Of a stretch of 64,000 nt of DNA, positions 17,002-25,153 are shown piece after piece. Each line of letters opens with the position of its first letter. Positions within the stretch are counted from its first letter, which is position 1. The stretch comes from Mariniflexile litorale. GTDB lineage: Bacteria; Bacteroidota; Bacteroidia; Flavobacteriales; Flavobacteriaceae. The stretch is taken from the NCBI RefSeq assembly GCF_031128465.2, contig NZ_CP155618.1, positions 1,497,501 through 1,561,500 on the forward strand, written 5' to 3'. Below the pieces are notes generated by a model that was not told the origin of the DNA, ran no database searches, and saw only the letters and a program-made list of their open reading frames with translations. The translations under genes were made by a program, and so were the position numbers.

Positions 17002-17256
17002 ATGAATAATGAAGAATTGGCAGAACTTTTTAAATATTGTTCACCTAAATCCATACTAGTTGTTACTTGGTATGGAAAGCTTAAAACCTTGTATTGCCCT
17101 ATAAAAGTGAAGGTTAATCAAGATATTGGGGAGTTATCAAAAGGGAACTATGCTAAAATAACTGAAGTTAAACTATCCAATTCTGGCAAAACAGTGTTTA
17201 TAATTAACAAAAAGGCTTATTACTATTACTACTTCGAAATTTTGACGCATTTGTAA
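17002..17256 (+). CDS. Small unknown protein, 84 aa
   Basis: The start is ATG 17002 (MNNEELAELF) because an upstream in-frame ATG lies within the terminator hairpin. The protein is beta-rich, contains a Trp-Tyr-Gly turn and ends in a run of tyrosines. No known family. Confidence 0.55.
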   Translation: MNNEELAELFKYCSPKSILVVTWYGKLKTLYCPIKVKVNQDIGELSKGNYAKITEVKLSNSGKTVFIINKKAYYYYYFEILTHL

Positions 17257-17465
17257 TAATATAATAGCTAAAATTAAAATCTATAGATTGGACTTTATGC
17301 TGTATTTTGTTTGAATCTCAAATTTTTATTTCGAGATTAGCATTCTTTTGAGACGGTTTAGTCCTTAAAGAAAACCACTGAAAATGAATCATAGGGTTAG
17401 TTTTCTTACTATATACTTTAAATTTTTAAAGTATATAGTTACTACCCTTTAAATACTTATTTGGT
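17257..17465. other. Structured AT-rich region, candidate replication origin of the island
   Basis: Three nested inverted repeats lie within about 130 bp: AATCTC/GAGATT near 17311-17336; AAGAAAAC/GTTTTCTT near 17370-17407; and a perfect 15-bp arm palindrome at 17408-17439 (ACTATATACTTTAAA and its complement, 2-bp centre). It is in the middle of the replication module, directly before a gene of unknown function and close to the primase-helicase. Confidence 0.4.
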
Positions 17466-18212
17466 ATGTATAATAGTTTTAGTTTTAATGAGTTTTTGGA
17501 TTATGAAAAGTATAAAAATTTTAGAATTGATTTTTTAATGTTTTCAGACCTAGAACAAGAAGGTATTAAGGTAAATATTGAATCCGATAAAATAACTTTT
17601 AATTCAAAAGAAGTTTCTTTAACTGAATTTACCAATTACGAATATTCAATAGTAAGAAATGAGAATTTGAATGATTTGGACCAAATATTCATTAATAACT
17701 ATTTGATTCCTGAAATTAAAAAAATGTATGATACTTATCTTATACGTATCGAAGATAGAAGAGAGAAAGAGAATAAATATTCAGTTATTGAGAAAACTGG
17801 TTATTATGATGAGATTGAATCTTATTTTATTAAAACACTAGAAAAAATAGAAATTTCATCGTATTTAAATTCAAAAGTAAAGAATGAATTAGTTGATGTT
17901 GTTAACGCTTTGCGAGATTTTGTTTTTGATAAAAAGGCTGAATTAATAGAGCCCAAAAATGAAAAAATACCATTTAACCTATCAAGGGAGCAGATAGCTA
18001 TAATCTTTTCTTTAATGTATAAAAACAATATTATCAATAATTCTTTAAGTCAGCCACAGCTTGCAAAAATCATTGAGGATACTTTTTGTCATAATAAAAC
18101 AGAAAATATCAGCCATATAAGAAATTTAATATATAAATATTCAAAACCCAATAGCCTTACAGGGAAGCAAAGGTCTAACATAAAACAACTTATTTTTGAT
18201 ATGTTATCTTAG
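17466..18212 (+). CDS. Unknown replication-module protein, 248 aa
   Basis: No signal peptide or membrane helix. Charged helices span about 85-155. A C-terminal domain (about 165-248) contains FNLSREQIAIIFSLMYKNN and a basic end (LTGKQRSNIKQLI) resembling the helical C-terminal domains seen in Bacteroidota mobile-element proteins. DNA binding is plausible. It lies between the origin-like region and the primase-helicase. Confidence 0.6.
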   Translation: MYNSFSFNEFLDYEKYKNFRIDFLMFSDLEQEGIKVNIESDKITFNSKEVSLTEFTNYEYSIVRNENLNDLDQIFINNYLIPEIKKMYDTYLIRIEDRREKENKYSVIEKTGYYDEIESYFIKTLEKIEISSYLNSKVKNELVDVVNALRDFVFDKKAELIEPKNEKIPFNLSREQIAIIFSLMYKNNIINNSLSQPQLAKIIEDTFCHNKTENISHIRNLIYKYSKPNSLTGKQRSNIKQLIFDMLS

Positions 18213-18295
18213 TTTAAAAAGAAATCAGGTGCAATTTTTTGCACTTAATTTATAATCCTTAACACGAACCTTATTTTAATCTTTGCCTTGTGATT

Positions 18296-18328
18296 GTTAA
18301 TAGTGTCACGTATCTCCACGCTATTAAC
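18296..18328 (+). promoter_or_regulatory. Hairpin in the primase leader
   Basis: GTTAATAG at 18296-18303 pairs with CTATTAAC at 18321-18328 (8 bp). It is 40 bp before the primase-helicase ATG. Possible regulator site or leader structure. Confidence 0.3.
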
Positions 18329-18368
18329 ATTGGAGAATAATTTAAAATTAATTTAAATATTCAAAACA

Positions 18369-19793
18369 ATGGAAACTAAAATCGATGAAATCTCAATTAA
18401 GTTTTGGGATATTGATAAAAAAGGTAAGGTTAAAATCCTTCAGAACAAACTATTAGAGTTTATCTCTAAATCAGGTTTCGCAAAAGCGGAAATTACTGAT
18501 ATGGATTATGTGTTGGTACTTGAATCCGCTAATACAGTTAAGGAAGTTGCCGATTATGTAATTGTAGATTTTATTAAGAATTACCTTAAAAAGATTAAGC
18601 AACTAGAGGTTTATGAAGCTTTTATTATAGGTTCATCGGGTTATATTTCTAAACCAAAATTAAGGTTTTTGACTACTGTAAAACTTCTTAATGACAGAGA
18701 TAATTCAAATAGCAGTTGGTTTCATTTCTCGAATTTAAGTTGGCAAGTTGACAAGAAATCATTTAAAAATAGGTCGCGAGAAGAAATTCCAGGCAAAATA
18801 TGGGAATCAAGAATCTTACCATATGATTGTTACACAGCCTTGGATGATGATGCTTCTCAATTTCAAAAGTTCTGTATGAATATTGCTGGTAACGATAAAA
18901 AGAGGTTTTTAGCATTACTAACTATAATTGGGTACTTGTTGCATAGAAGCCAAGATCCAAGTAATGCAAAAGCAATCATATTTGTTGATGAAAACATTTC
19001 ATTTGATGGAACAGCTAATGGGGGAACAGGAAAAAGTTTATTACTGCGTGCTATAGGGAAATGTCGTGAATTAGTTGTTATGGACGGGAAGAACATGAAA
19101 ACTAAAAGCTGGTTTAAAAACCAACGCATTAACAGAACTTCTGATATTGTTTTTTATGATGATGTTGGAAAGGATTTTTCACTAGAAGAGCTGTATTCTA
19201 TGATTACAACAGGGATTGAAGTTGAAAAAAAATATAAAACGGCTGAATACATTTCACCAGAAAATGCACCTAAAATATGTATCTCAAGTAATTATGTAGT
19301 GAAAGGTACAGGAGGAAGCACTGATATCAGAAGACGTTGTGAATTTGAAGTAGCTAATCATTATAATGAAAATTTCACTCCTGAGGATGAATTTGGAAAT
19401 TACTTTTTCGATGACTGGGATAGGGATGAATGGAATAGATTTTTTCATTTTATGATGTCTTGTGTACAGCAATATCTTAAGCGAGGACTGATTATCCCTA
19501 AACCTATTAATTTAAAAAAGAACAGATTAATAAATGCTACCTCGGAGGAATTCGTTGCTTTTATGGACTTAGGTCTCGTAGAGTACAACAAGTGGATTAG
19601 TAAAAAAGATGTGTTCGAGCTTTTTAAGAAAGAATATGTTCATTATAATAATTTAGCTCCTCATCAAATGACTAAATGGATGAAGGAATATGCTCGTCAA
19701 AGTGGTTTGGTATATGAAGACAGAAAATCTGGTGAAAAGTATGATTTTTATCTTAAAACAATAGGGAAGGAGGCTAGCGATGAAGAAGAATAA
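18369..19793 (+). CDS. Primase-helicase family protein (SF3-like D5/DUF5906 type)
   Basis: In this 474-aa protein the ATPase core is clear: Walker A GTANGGTGKS at 214-223, Walker B IVFYDDV at 260-266, sensor-1-like CISSN at 304-308 and an arginine cluster RRR at 321-323. The N-terminal part lacks an obvious primase active site, so helicase activity is the safer claim. Such proteins open the origin in phages, satellites and some integrative elements. Its 3' end overlaps the GIY-YIG gene by 14 bp. Confidence 0.85.
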   Translation: METKIDEISIKFWDIDKKGKVKILQNKLLEFISKSGFAKAEITDMDYVLVLESANTVKEVADYVIVDFIKNYLKKIKQLEVYEAFIIGSSGYISKPKLRFLTTVKLLNDRDNSNSSWFHFSNLSWQVDKKSFKNRSREEIPGKIWESRILPYDCYTALDDDASQFQKFCMNIAGNDKKRFLALLTIIGYLLHRSQDPSNAKAIIFVDENISFDGTANGGTGKSLLLRAIGKCRELVVMDGKNMKTKSWFKNQRINRTSDIVFYDDVGKDFSLEELYSMITTGIEVEKKYKTAEYISPENAPKICISSNYVVKGTGGSTDIRRRCEFEVANHYNENFTPEDEFGNYFFDDWDRDEWNRFFHFMMSCVQQYLKRGLIIPKPINLKKNRLINATSEEFVAFMDLGLVEYNKWISKKDVFELFKKEYVHYNNLAPHQMTKWMKEYARQSGLVYEDRKSGEKYDFYLKTIGKEASDEEE

Positions 19794-20451
19794 ACTAAAA
19801 TCCGCAGGTATCATCTATACCGTTAAATGCGAAATCACGGGTGAGTTTTATGTGGGAGCTACAACAGATTCAATACACCAACGTAAAATAGACCACCAAG
19901 AGCGTGCTAAAAGAGGTGATAAACATCCCTTTGCACAAGCGATAGCTACGTATGGAGCAGATGCATTTACTTGGAAGCATACAGACACAGCAAGCACAAT
20001 AGACGAGTTAGCCAGAAAAGAAAAAGAATACATTGAAAAATTGGATTCTAAAAAACAAGGATACAATGCTGATGCAGGAGGTGGGTTTAAGAAAACCATT
20101 TATCAATATTCAATAAAAGATGGTAGTTTGGTAAACACCTACCATTGCTTAGAAAGTGCTGCAAGTGCGATTGGAGTATATAAAAACTCAATAGGTAATG
20201 CTTGTATTGGTCAAAATAAAACCTGTAAAGGTTATTATTGGAGTTATAATTTTTGTGTGCCATTTAATCCAGATAAGGATTTACGTAAAAAGCAAGTAGT
20301 TCAATATTCCCTTTCTGGTAAGCAGTTAGCGATTTATGAATCTGTTGCAGTAGCTAGTGAGCGAACAGGCATTTCTAAAACATGTATAAGTCGTGTGTGT
20401 AGAAAAGAACGTGATAAAAGTGGAGGCTTTATCTGGAAGTATTTAAGCTAA
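19780..20451 (+). CDS. GIY-YIG homing-type endonuclease with NUMOD1-like repeats
   Basis: In this 223-aa protein the nuclease core has GIIYTVK at 10-16, FYVGAT at 23-28, an Arg at 35 and a catalytic Glu-bearing helix before KKQGYNADAGG. Two NUMOD1-like DNA-binding repeats follow (about 105-152 and 170-222), each ending in an aromatic pair (YYWSY, FIWKY). It is a free-standing homing-type nuclease. Its start lies within the end of the primase gene, and it is the last island gene before attR. Confidence 0.88.
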   Translation: MKKNKLKSAGIIYTVKCEITGEFYVGATTDSIHQRKIDHQERAKRGDKHPFAQAIATYGADAFTWKHTDTASTIDELARKEKEYIEKLDSKKQGYNADAGGGFKKTIYQYSIKDGSLVNTYHCLESAASAIGVYKNSIGNACIGQNKTCKGYYWSYNFCVPFNPDKDLRKKQVVQYSLSGKQLAIYESVAVASERTGISKTCISRVCRKERDKSGGFIWKYLS

Positions 20452-20546
20452 CATATAAGCTAAAAGGTATAGAAAAAGGTAGCTAAAAAAGTTGTAAACT
20501 TGTCAAACAATTAAAAGTGAGCCATTTACCTTGTGCTTGGAGAGCT

Positions 20547-20631
20547 CAAGAGGGGGAGCAAACAACAAGAAAAAGACTTTACAGAAATGTAAGGTCTTTT
20601 TTGGTTTTATACGGTATCAACAAGGGATTTG
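20547..20631 (+). repeat. attR: right copy of the attachment repeat, interrupted by an IS
   Basis: Identical to 1305-1389. The remaining seven bases of the repeat are at 24088-24094, beyond the IS. Just outside it, 20536-20546 keeps a degenerate piece of the tRNA T arm (CTTGG..GAGCT), as expected for the island's own att sequence. It carries a second copy of the tRNA terminator (20572-20602). Confidence 0.92.
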
Positions 20632-20648
20632 GGCTCAAGAATAAAAAC

Positions 20649-21257
20649 GGATCAAGGCTAAAAGTTGTGTTTAAGCAAAAATAGTGGTTAATCTAAAAAG
20701 GAAAAATTCTATATTTTTGACACCTCTAAACTGGGCTCTAAAGGCTTTTATCTTTGCGTTAAAAGATTCAGCAGAAGCATTTGTACTTCGATTGATGAAA
20801 TAGTTAAGTATAGATCTATAGTTTAGGGTTATCGTATTTGCTATTGTATTGAATGCTCTAAATCCAGATTGTTCAACATCTTTATACCAATGCGCTAGCT
20901 TTGTGTATGCAGTTTCTACTGATTTTGCTGTATTGAAAATATTTCTAAGGCCTTGAACTAGGTTAAATGCTAGTTGGATATCAGGATATTGATCGAAGAG
21001 TATTTTGCTTCTCTGGTATTGATTTTCCGTCCAATTAGAGGGTGCTTTGTAGAGTAAATACCTGCTTCTTGCTAAGAGTTGTTTTCTGGTATCTCCATTA
21101 TCAAAGACCTCTTGTTTATAGGTCTTGTGATTTGCTCTGGCAAGTTTTATGTTTTCGTTTTCTAGATCTATGGCGTCCCACCTATATTTGATTCTTATAT
21201 CTTGTAGTGCTTCCAAGGCTAATTTCTGTACATGAAACCGATCAGTAACCTGTATGG
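20649..21257 (-). repeat. 609-bp tandem copy of the IS-B 3' end
   Basis: Bases 20649-21257 repeat 21258-21866. The copy starts exactly at the IS terminus (GGATCAAGGC) and ends inside orfB. 609 is divisible by three. Its coding part has no proper start. Confidence 0.92.
20671..21257 (-). pseudogene. Truncated orfB (transposase C-terminal part)
   Basis: This duplicates the last 195 residues of the IS-B transposase, including TDRFHVQKLALEAL and the SAESFNAKIK Glu motif, and ends FRLTTIFA. It lacks the first catalytic Asp and the N-terminus and has no credible start codon, so it is a dead fragment. Confidence 0.85.
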
Positions 21258-21279
21258 GGATCAAGGCTAAAAGTTGTGT

Positions 21280-22272
21280 TTAAGCAAAAATAGTGGTTAA
21301 TCTAAAAAGGAAAAATTCTATATTTTTGACACCTCTAAACTGGGCTCTAAAGGCTTTTATCTTTGCGTTAAAAGATTCAGCAGAAGCATTTGTACTTCGA
21401 TTGATGAAATAGTTAAGTATAGATCTATAGTTTAGGGTTATCGTATTTGCTATTGTATTGAATGCTCTAAATCCAGATTGTTCAACATCTTTATACCAAT
21501 GCGCTAGCTTTGTGTATGCAGTTTCTACTGATTTTGCTGTATTGAAAATATTTCTAAGGCCTTGAACTAGGTTAAATGCTAGTTGGATATCAGGATATTG
21601 ATCGAAGAGTATTTTGCTTCTCTGGTATTGATTTTCCGTCCAATTAGAGGGTGCTTTGTAGAGTAAATACCTGCTTCTTGCTAAGAGTTGTTTTCTGGTA
21701 TCTCCATTATCAAAGACCTCTTGTTTATAGGTCTTGTGATTTGCTCTGGCAAGTTTTATGTTTTCGTTTTCTAGATCTATGGCGTCCCACCTATATTTGA
21801 TTCTTATATCTTGTAGTGCTTCCAAGGCTAATTTCTGTACATGAAACCGATCAGTAACCTGTATGGCTTTTGGGAAACATTTTTTAGCGATAGTTTTCAT
21901 TGAGTTAGCCATGTCTAGTGTAATCTCTTTAACCTTCGTTCTTTTCTTTGCTGATAATTTAAGAAGCTGTTCTATAATAGGTTCTACTTTAGTGCCAGAA
22001 AAAATGGCAACGATACTTCCTTTTTTACCTTTGGCTTTTTTGTTGGTAATGATGGTGTAGAGTTCTCCCTTTGACAAAGCAGTCTCATCAATAGATAAAT
22101 GGCTTCCTATATTTTCAGGAAAGATGAGATATTGTTTTGCATGTTTCTTCTGATTCCAGTCTTTAAAATCACTTAAATAATCTTTATACTGACGTTGTAG
22201 TTTTTTACCATCAACGCCATAAAAATGTCCTATGGTATGACAATCTGAAGCTCTAGTATTGATTAATTTCTT
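21280..22272 (-). CDS. IS-B orfB: ISL3-family DDE transposase
   Basis: This frame is open for 331 codons and overlaps orfA by 20 bp, one base ahead in phase. An ATG-initiated version would begin only at 22077 and lose the first catalytic residue in SIDETALS, so expression probably needs frameshifting or coupled initiation at the orfA end. DDE residues: Asp in SIDETALS, Asp in VTDRFHVQ, Glu in SAESFNAK. It catalyses IS excision and insertion. Confidence 0.82.
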   Translation of the reverse strand, partial: KKLINTRASDCHTIGHFYGVDGKKLQRQYKDYLSDFKDWNQKKHAKQYLIFPENIGSHLSIDETALSKGELYTIITNKKAKGKKGSIVAIFSGTKVEPIIEQLLKLSAKKRTKVKEITLDMANSMKTIAKKCFPKAIQVTDRFHVQKLALEALQDIRIKYRWDAIDLENENIKLARANHKTYKQEVFDNGDTRKQLLARSRYLLYKAPSNWTENQYQRSKILFDQYPDIQLAFNLVQGLRNIFNTAKSVETAYTKLAHWYKDVEQSGFRAFNTIANTITLNYRSILNYFINRSTNASAESFNAKIKAFRAQFRGVKNIEFFLFRLTTIFA

Positions 22273-22606
22273 TTAAAAAAGCAGCGAACTCTGATGTCAT
22301 ACGAGTTCCCTGTGCTACTAAGTTCCAATCTCTCTGCACGACTTGTTTGGTGGTCTTGTCTAACCATCTGCGACGCTTAACATGCAGGTAAACTGTATTG
22401 CCTCGTAAAGGAAAATCTTGGATGGTTACTTCTTTATGAAAACCATGCGCAATTAATGTGCGTTTAGATTCTTCTTTAGGTGTTGCATTTTGTTCTTCAA
22501 AGTAAAGATGCATGACTTCGCCATTTTTAGTATGCTTTACAAGATCAAAATGGTTGATTAGAAATTCAGGTAAAATAAGTTTGAGTAGTTCTAGATAATG
22601 GTCCAA
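22253..22606 (-). CDS. IS-B orfA: ISAon1-type transposase N-terminal region protein
   Basis: In this 117-aa protein a helical start (MDHYLELLKLILPEFL) is followed by a zinc-free N-terminal domain with DFPLRGNTVYLHVKRRRW, and it ends in GTRMTSEFAAFLKEINQY. This is the DNA-binding front part of the transposase, encoded in a separate frame. It is closely related to the IS-A protein at 22727. Confidence 0.85.
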   Translation of the reverse strand: MDHYLELLKLILPEFLINHFDLVKHTKNGEVMHLYFEEQNATPKEESKRTLIAHGFHKEVTIQDFPLRGNTVYLHVKRRRWLDKTTKQVVQRDWNLVAQGTRMTSEFAAFLKEINQY

Positions 22607-22726
22607 AATCTTTTTTTTGCAAAAATCCGAAAACTATAGGTAATTCACACACAACTTTTGGTCATGATCCATAAAAACTTGGGGACAATTATATATATTT
22701 TTTTAAATTTACAATCAAAAGAGCTT

Positions 22727-23074
22727 TTGCATTTAAATTTAGCCCAATATTTACTACCCGAAGGAATCTTAGAATATTTTGATGTAGTTTCCAGTAAATC
22801 TGAATCTGATAAAATTCACTTTTACTTAGAAGAAAAAAATATCCTACCTGTCGAATACGAACAGCTCCCTGCTAAATCTAAGGGATTCATACCTGAAATT
22901 ACTGTAGAAGATTTCCCTTTGCGAGGGAAAACGGTTTTACTTCATATCAAACGGCGTCGTTGGACACTTTTAGAGAGTCATCAGATCATAAAAAGGGATT
23001 GGAATTTAGTAGCGCAGGGAACTCGAATGACCTCAGAGTTTGCTGCTTTTTTAAAAGATATCTCTAGATACTAA
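22727..23074 (+). CDS. IS-A orfA: ISAon1-type transposase N-terminal region protein
   Basis: The best start is TTG 22727 by alignment with the IS-B protein; the frame is open further upstream, but those residues (IYIFLNLQSKE) do not belong to the family. It contains DFPLRGKTVLLHIKRRRW and ends SEFAAFLKDISRY, 115 residues in all. It partners with orfB at 23055. Confidence 0.8.
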   Translation: MHLNLAQYLLPEGILEYFDVVSSKSESDKIHFYLEEKNILPVEYEQLPAKSKGFIPEITVEDFPLRGKTVLLHIKRRRWTLLESHQIIKRDWNLVAQGTRMTSEFAAFLKDISRY

Positions 23075-24047
23075 CGCGGTAAGTGCCAGTAGATTTGGGG
23101 AGTATTACAAAACCAATGGTAAGCGTCTTCAGTTTATTTACAAAAACCATCTTAGCGATTTTAATGAGTGGAAACAGAAAACCCATGCAAGCGAATGGTT
23201 GTTTTTTGGAAAAAACTTAGGCAAATATTTAAGTTTAGATGAAACCTCTCTTTCAAACGGAGAACTCTATACCATCTTAACCAATAAAGATGCTCATGGT
23301 AAAAAAGGAGCTATTGTAGCCTTAGTTAAAGGAACCAAGGCAGAAGATGTGATAAAAGTAATCAAAATGATAGACGGCTCAAGACGTAATATGGTTAAAG
23401 AGGTTACAGTGGACATGGCTGCAAACATGAACTTAATCATCAAAAAGTGTTTCCCTAAAGCAGAAATTGTAACCGATAGGTTCCATGTGCAAAAGTTAGC
23501 CACGGAAGCTGTTCAAGAAGAACGTATTCGATTGCGTTGGGAGGTTCTTGAACAAGAAAACAGGCTTATCGGGAAGTCAAAAAAGAAAGACATGGTTTAC
23601 TCGCCAGAAATACTTAGCAATGGGGATACCAAAAGACAGCTTTTGGCTAGGAGTAGATATTTATTGTTTAAACACAAAACCAAATGGACTCCATCACAAA
23701 TTACAAGGGCTGAACTATTATTCAAACGGTATCCATCAATAGAAAAATGCTATAACTTAGCACAACAACTTAGCAACATTTACCAAACCAATACCAATAA
23801 AGATGTTGCAAGATTAAAACTGGCACATTGGTATGAAAATGTTCAGAAATCTGGATTTAAATCATTTAATACAATATCTAAATCATTACAAATACACCAT
23901 AATTCTATCTTGAACTATTTTAATAATAGAAGCACTAATGCTTCGGCGGAATCATTCAACGCCAAAATAAAAGAGTTTAGATCGCAATTCAGAGGCGTAA
24001 GAGATGTGAAATTTTTCCTGTTCAGACTAACTAAATTATACGCATAA
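23055..24047 (+). CDS. IS-A orfB: ISL3-family DDE transposase
   Basis: Open for 331 codons, the same length and the same phase offset from orfA as in IS-B. The upstream part not starting with ATG reads TNAVSASRFGEYYKTNGKRL. DDE residues: Asp in SLDETSLS, Asp in VTDRFHVQ, Glu in SAESFNAK. About 60% identical to IS-B orfB by eye. The coding region appears intact. Confidence 0.82.
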   Translation, partial: KISLDTNAVSASRFGEYYKTNGKRLQFIYKNHLSDFNEWKQKTHASEWLFFGKNLGKYLSLDETSLSNGELYTILTNKDAHGKKGAIVALVKGTKAEDVIKVIKMIDGSRRNMVKEVTVDMAANMNLIIKKCFPKAEIVTDRFHVQKLATEAVQEERIRLRWEVLEQENRLIGKSKKKDMVYSPEILSNGDTKRQLLARSRYLLFKHKTKWTPSQITRAELLFKRYPSIEKCYNLAQQLSNIYQTNTNKDVARLKLAHWYENVQKSGFKSFNTISKSLQIHHNSILNYFNNRSTNASAESFNAKIKEFRSQFRGVRDVKFFLFRLTKLYA

Positions 24048-24291
24048 ATAACTTAGTCCCCAAAAAATGAGCTTGATCCGGGATTTGCTGTATTATTTGG
24101 GGGATCAAGTCGAAAAGTTTGGGTTTTTATCCCGTACCATTCCTTTTAATATTAAGACTGTTTTATTCACCTATTCACATTTAACAATATTATATGCTAT
24201 TTTAACTTAACAAAACGTTAATATTTTAATAACAGATAATATAGCACAGATATATGTCAAAATCAATGTTTTACAACGTGAAAACCCGTCA

Positions 24292-24299
24292 TATATTTG
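24292..24299 (+). promoter_or_regulatory. -7 element TATATTTG for the first secreted paralog
   Basis: The match to TAnnTTTG lies 28 bp before the ATG. A 21-nt block further upstream (24228-24248) is identical to 25090-25110 ahead of the second paralog, so the control regions were duplicated together. Confidence 0.55.
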
Positions 24300-24327
24300 C
24301 CTTATAAAACGTTAATAAAACGAAATC

Positions 24328-24924
24328 ATGAAAAACGTATTAAACATCTCAAAAAAAGGAATCTTAATGGTAACAATGTTTGCTACCTTGTTAAGCTCTG
24401 CTAACGAATCCTCTTTTAATACCATTAAAGATGATGCTAAAAAAACGGCACTCACTTTAACCGATGTAAAAGCAGGTAACCAATTGTCAATAAAAGATGC
24501 TAATGGCATTGTACTCTATACTGAACTTATCCAGAAATCTGGAATTTATGCAAAAGGTTTCGATTTAACATCCCTTCCTAATGGAGCATATGTTTTTGAA
24601 TTAGATAAAGAGGTAGAAATTAAAACAATACCTTTTATTATAAATCAGAACAATATTGTTGTTTATAAAAGCAAGCAAACTACAAACTTTAAACCTCATT
24701 TAACACAAAAGGGCAACTTATTATTTGTGAGTAAATTGTCTCCAAATCTTGAAGCTGTTAGAATTAGTGTTTATTCCAATAATAATAGTGAATACGAATT
24801 ATTACATTCTGAAAAAATAACCGATGTTCAAATTGCTGAAAGGGTTTACAAATTAGAAAAAGGAAATTATAAAATAATCATTAACTCTGATAATAAAGAG
24901 TTCACAAAATTCATTAATAATTAG
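24328..24924 (+). CDS. Secreted protein of unknown function (first of two tandem paralogs)
   Basis: The 198-aa protein has a signal peptide (about 1-25; Sec type, ending LLSSANES). A compact beta-rich domain follows with the phrases LTDVKAGNQLSIKDANG and GFDLTSLPNGAYVFELDKE, like the Ig-like or T9SS-associated small domains of flavobacterial exported proteins. I know no function. It has its own promoter box and terminator. Confidence 0.8.
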   Translation: MKNVLNISKKGILMVTMFATLLSSANESSFNTIKDDAKKTALTLTDVKAGNQLSIKDANGIVLYTELIQKSGIYAKGFDLTSLPNGAYVFELDKEVEIKTIPFIINQNNIVVYKSKQTTNFKPHLTQKGNLLFVSKLSPNLEAVRISVYSNNNSEYELLHSEKITDVQIAERVYKLEKGNYKIIINSDNKEFTKFINN

Positions 24925-24951
24925 TTTAATGTCTTATTTAGTTTAGTTGGT

Positions 24952-24980
24952 AAAGTGAGCTGTGGTGGCTCACTTTTTTT
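24952..24980 (+). terminator. Rho-independent terminator
   Basis: AAAGTGAGC pairs with GCTCACTTT (9 bp), loop TGTGGTG, followed by a T run. Confidence 0.88.
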
Positions 24981-25153
24981 ACTTAAAAACTTTCACTAAA
25001 GCATCTCAACCTTAATTAATTTATTTAAACATTTATATACATTTAACCTCTTTATATTCTATTTTAATTTAACACAAAGTTGATGTAAAAATAACAGATA
25101 ATATAGCACATAAATACATCAATATCAGTGTTTTATAACCCCTAAATCTGACA

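Larger units (their letters stand above)
1305..20546. mobile_element. Integrated genomic island at tRNA-Asn (about 19.2 kb)
   Basis: It is bounded by the 92-bp direct repeats, with a tyrosine integrase close to attL and a replication/recombination gene block ending just before attR. No capsid, portal, terminase, tail, relaxase, coupling protein or conjugation genes are seen, so it cannot be a complete phage or ICE. A phage satellite or a mobilised island is the best description. The cargo (4.1-14.5 kb) consists of accessory cassettes, including a methyltransferase operon and a protease operon. Gene content differs sharply from the housekeeping genes on both sides. Confidence 0.88.
20649..22670 (-). 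mobile_element. IS-B: second ISL3-family element nested in IS-A, with a partial tandem copy
   Basis: The target duplication ATAAAAAC is at 20641-20648 and 22671-22678. Inverted ends: GGATCAAGGCTAAAAGTTGT at 20649 and, reading inward from 22670, GGATCATGACCAAAAGTTGT (3 mismatches). One complete 1413-bp copy (21258-22670) is followed on its 3' side by a repeat of its last 609 bp (20649-21257). orfA and orfB of the complete copy are open. Confidence 0.88.
20632..24079 (+). mobile_element. IS-A: ISL3-family (ISAon1-type) insertion sequence inside attR, split by IS-B
   Basis: The target duplication GGGATTTG is at 20624-20631 and 24080-24087 (8 bp, normal for ISL3). Ends start GGCTCAAG (left) and GGATCAAG (right, read inward) and share an inner TTGGGGAC block. 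Without IS-B and its target duplication the element is 1418 bp. It encodes orfA and orfB on the plus strand, both open. The left end is separated from the genes because IS-B landed 17 bp inside it. Confidence 0.88.
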
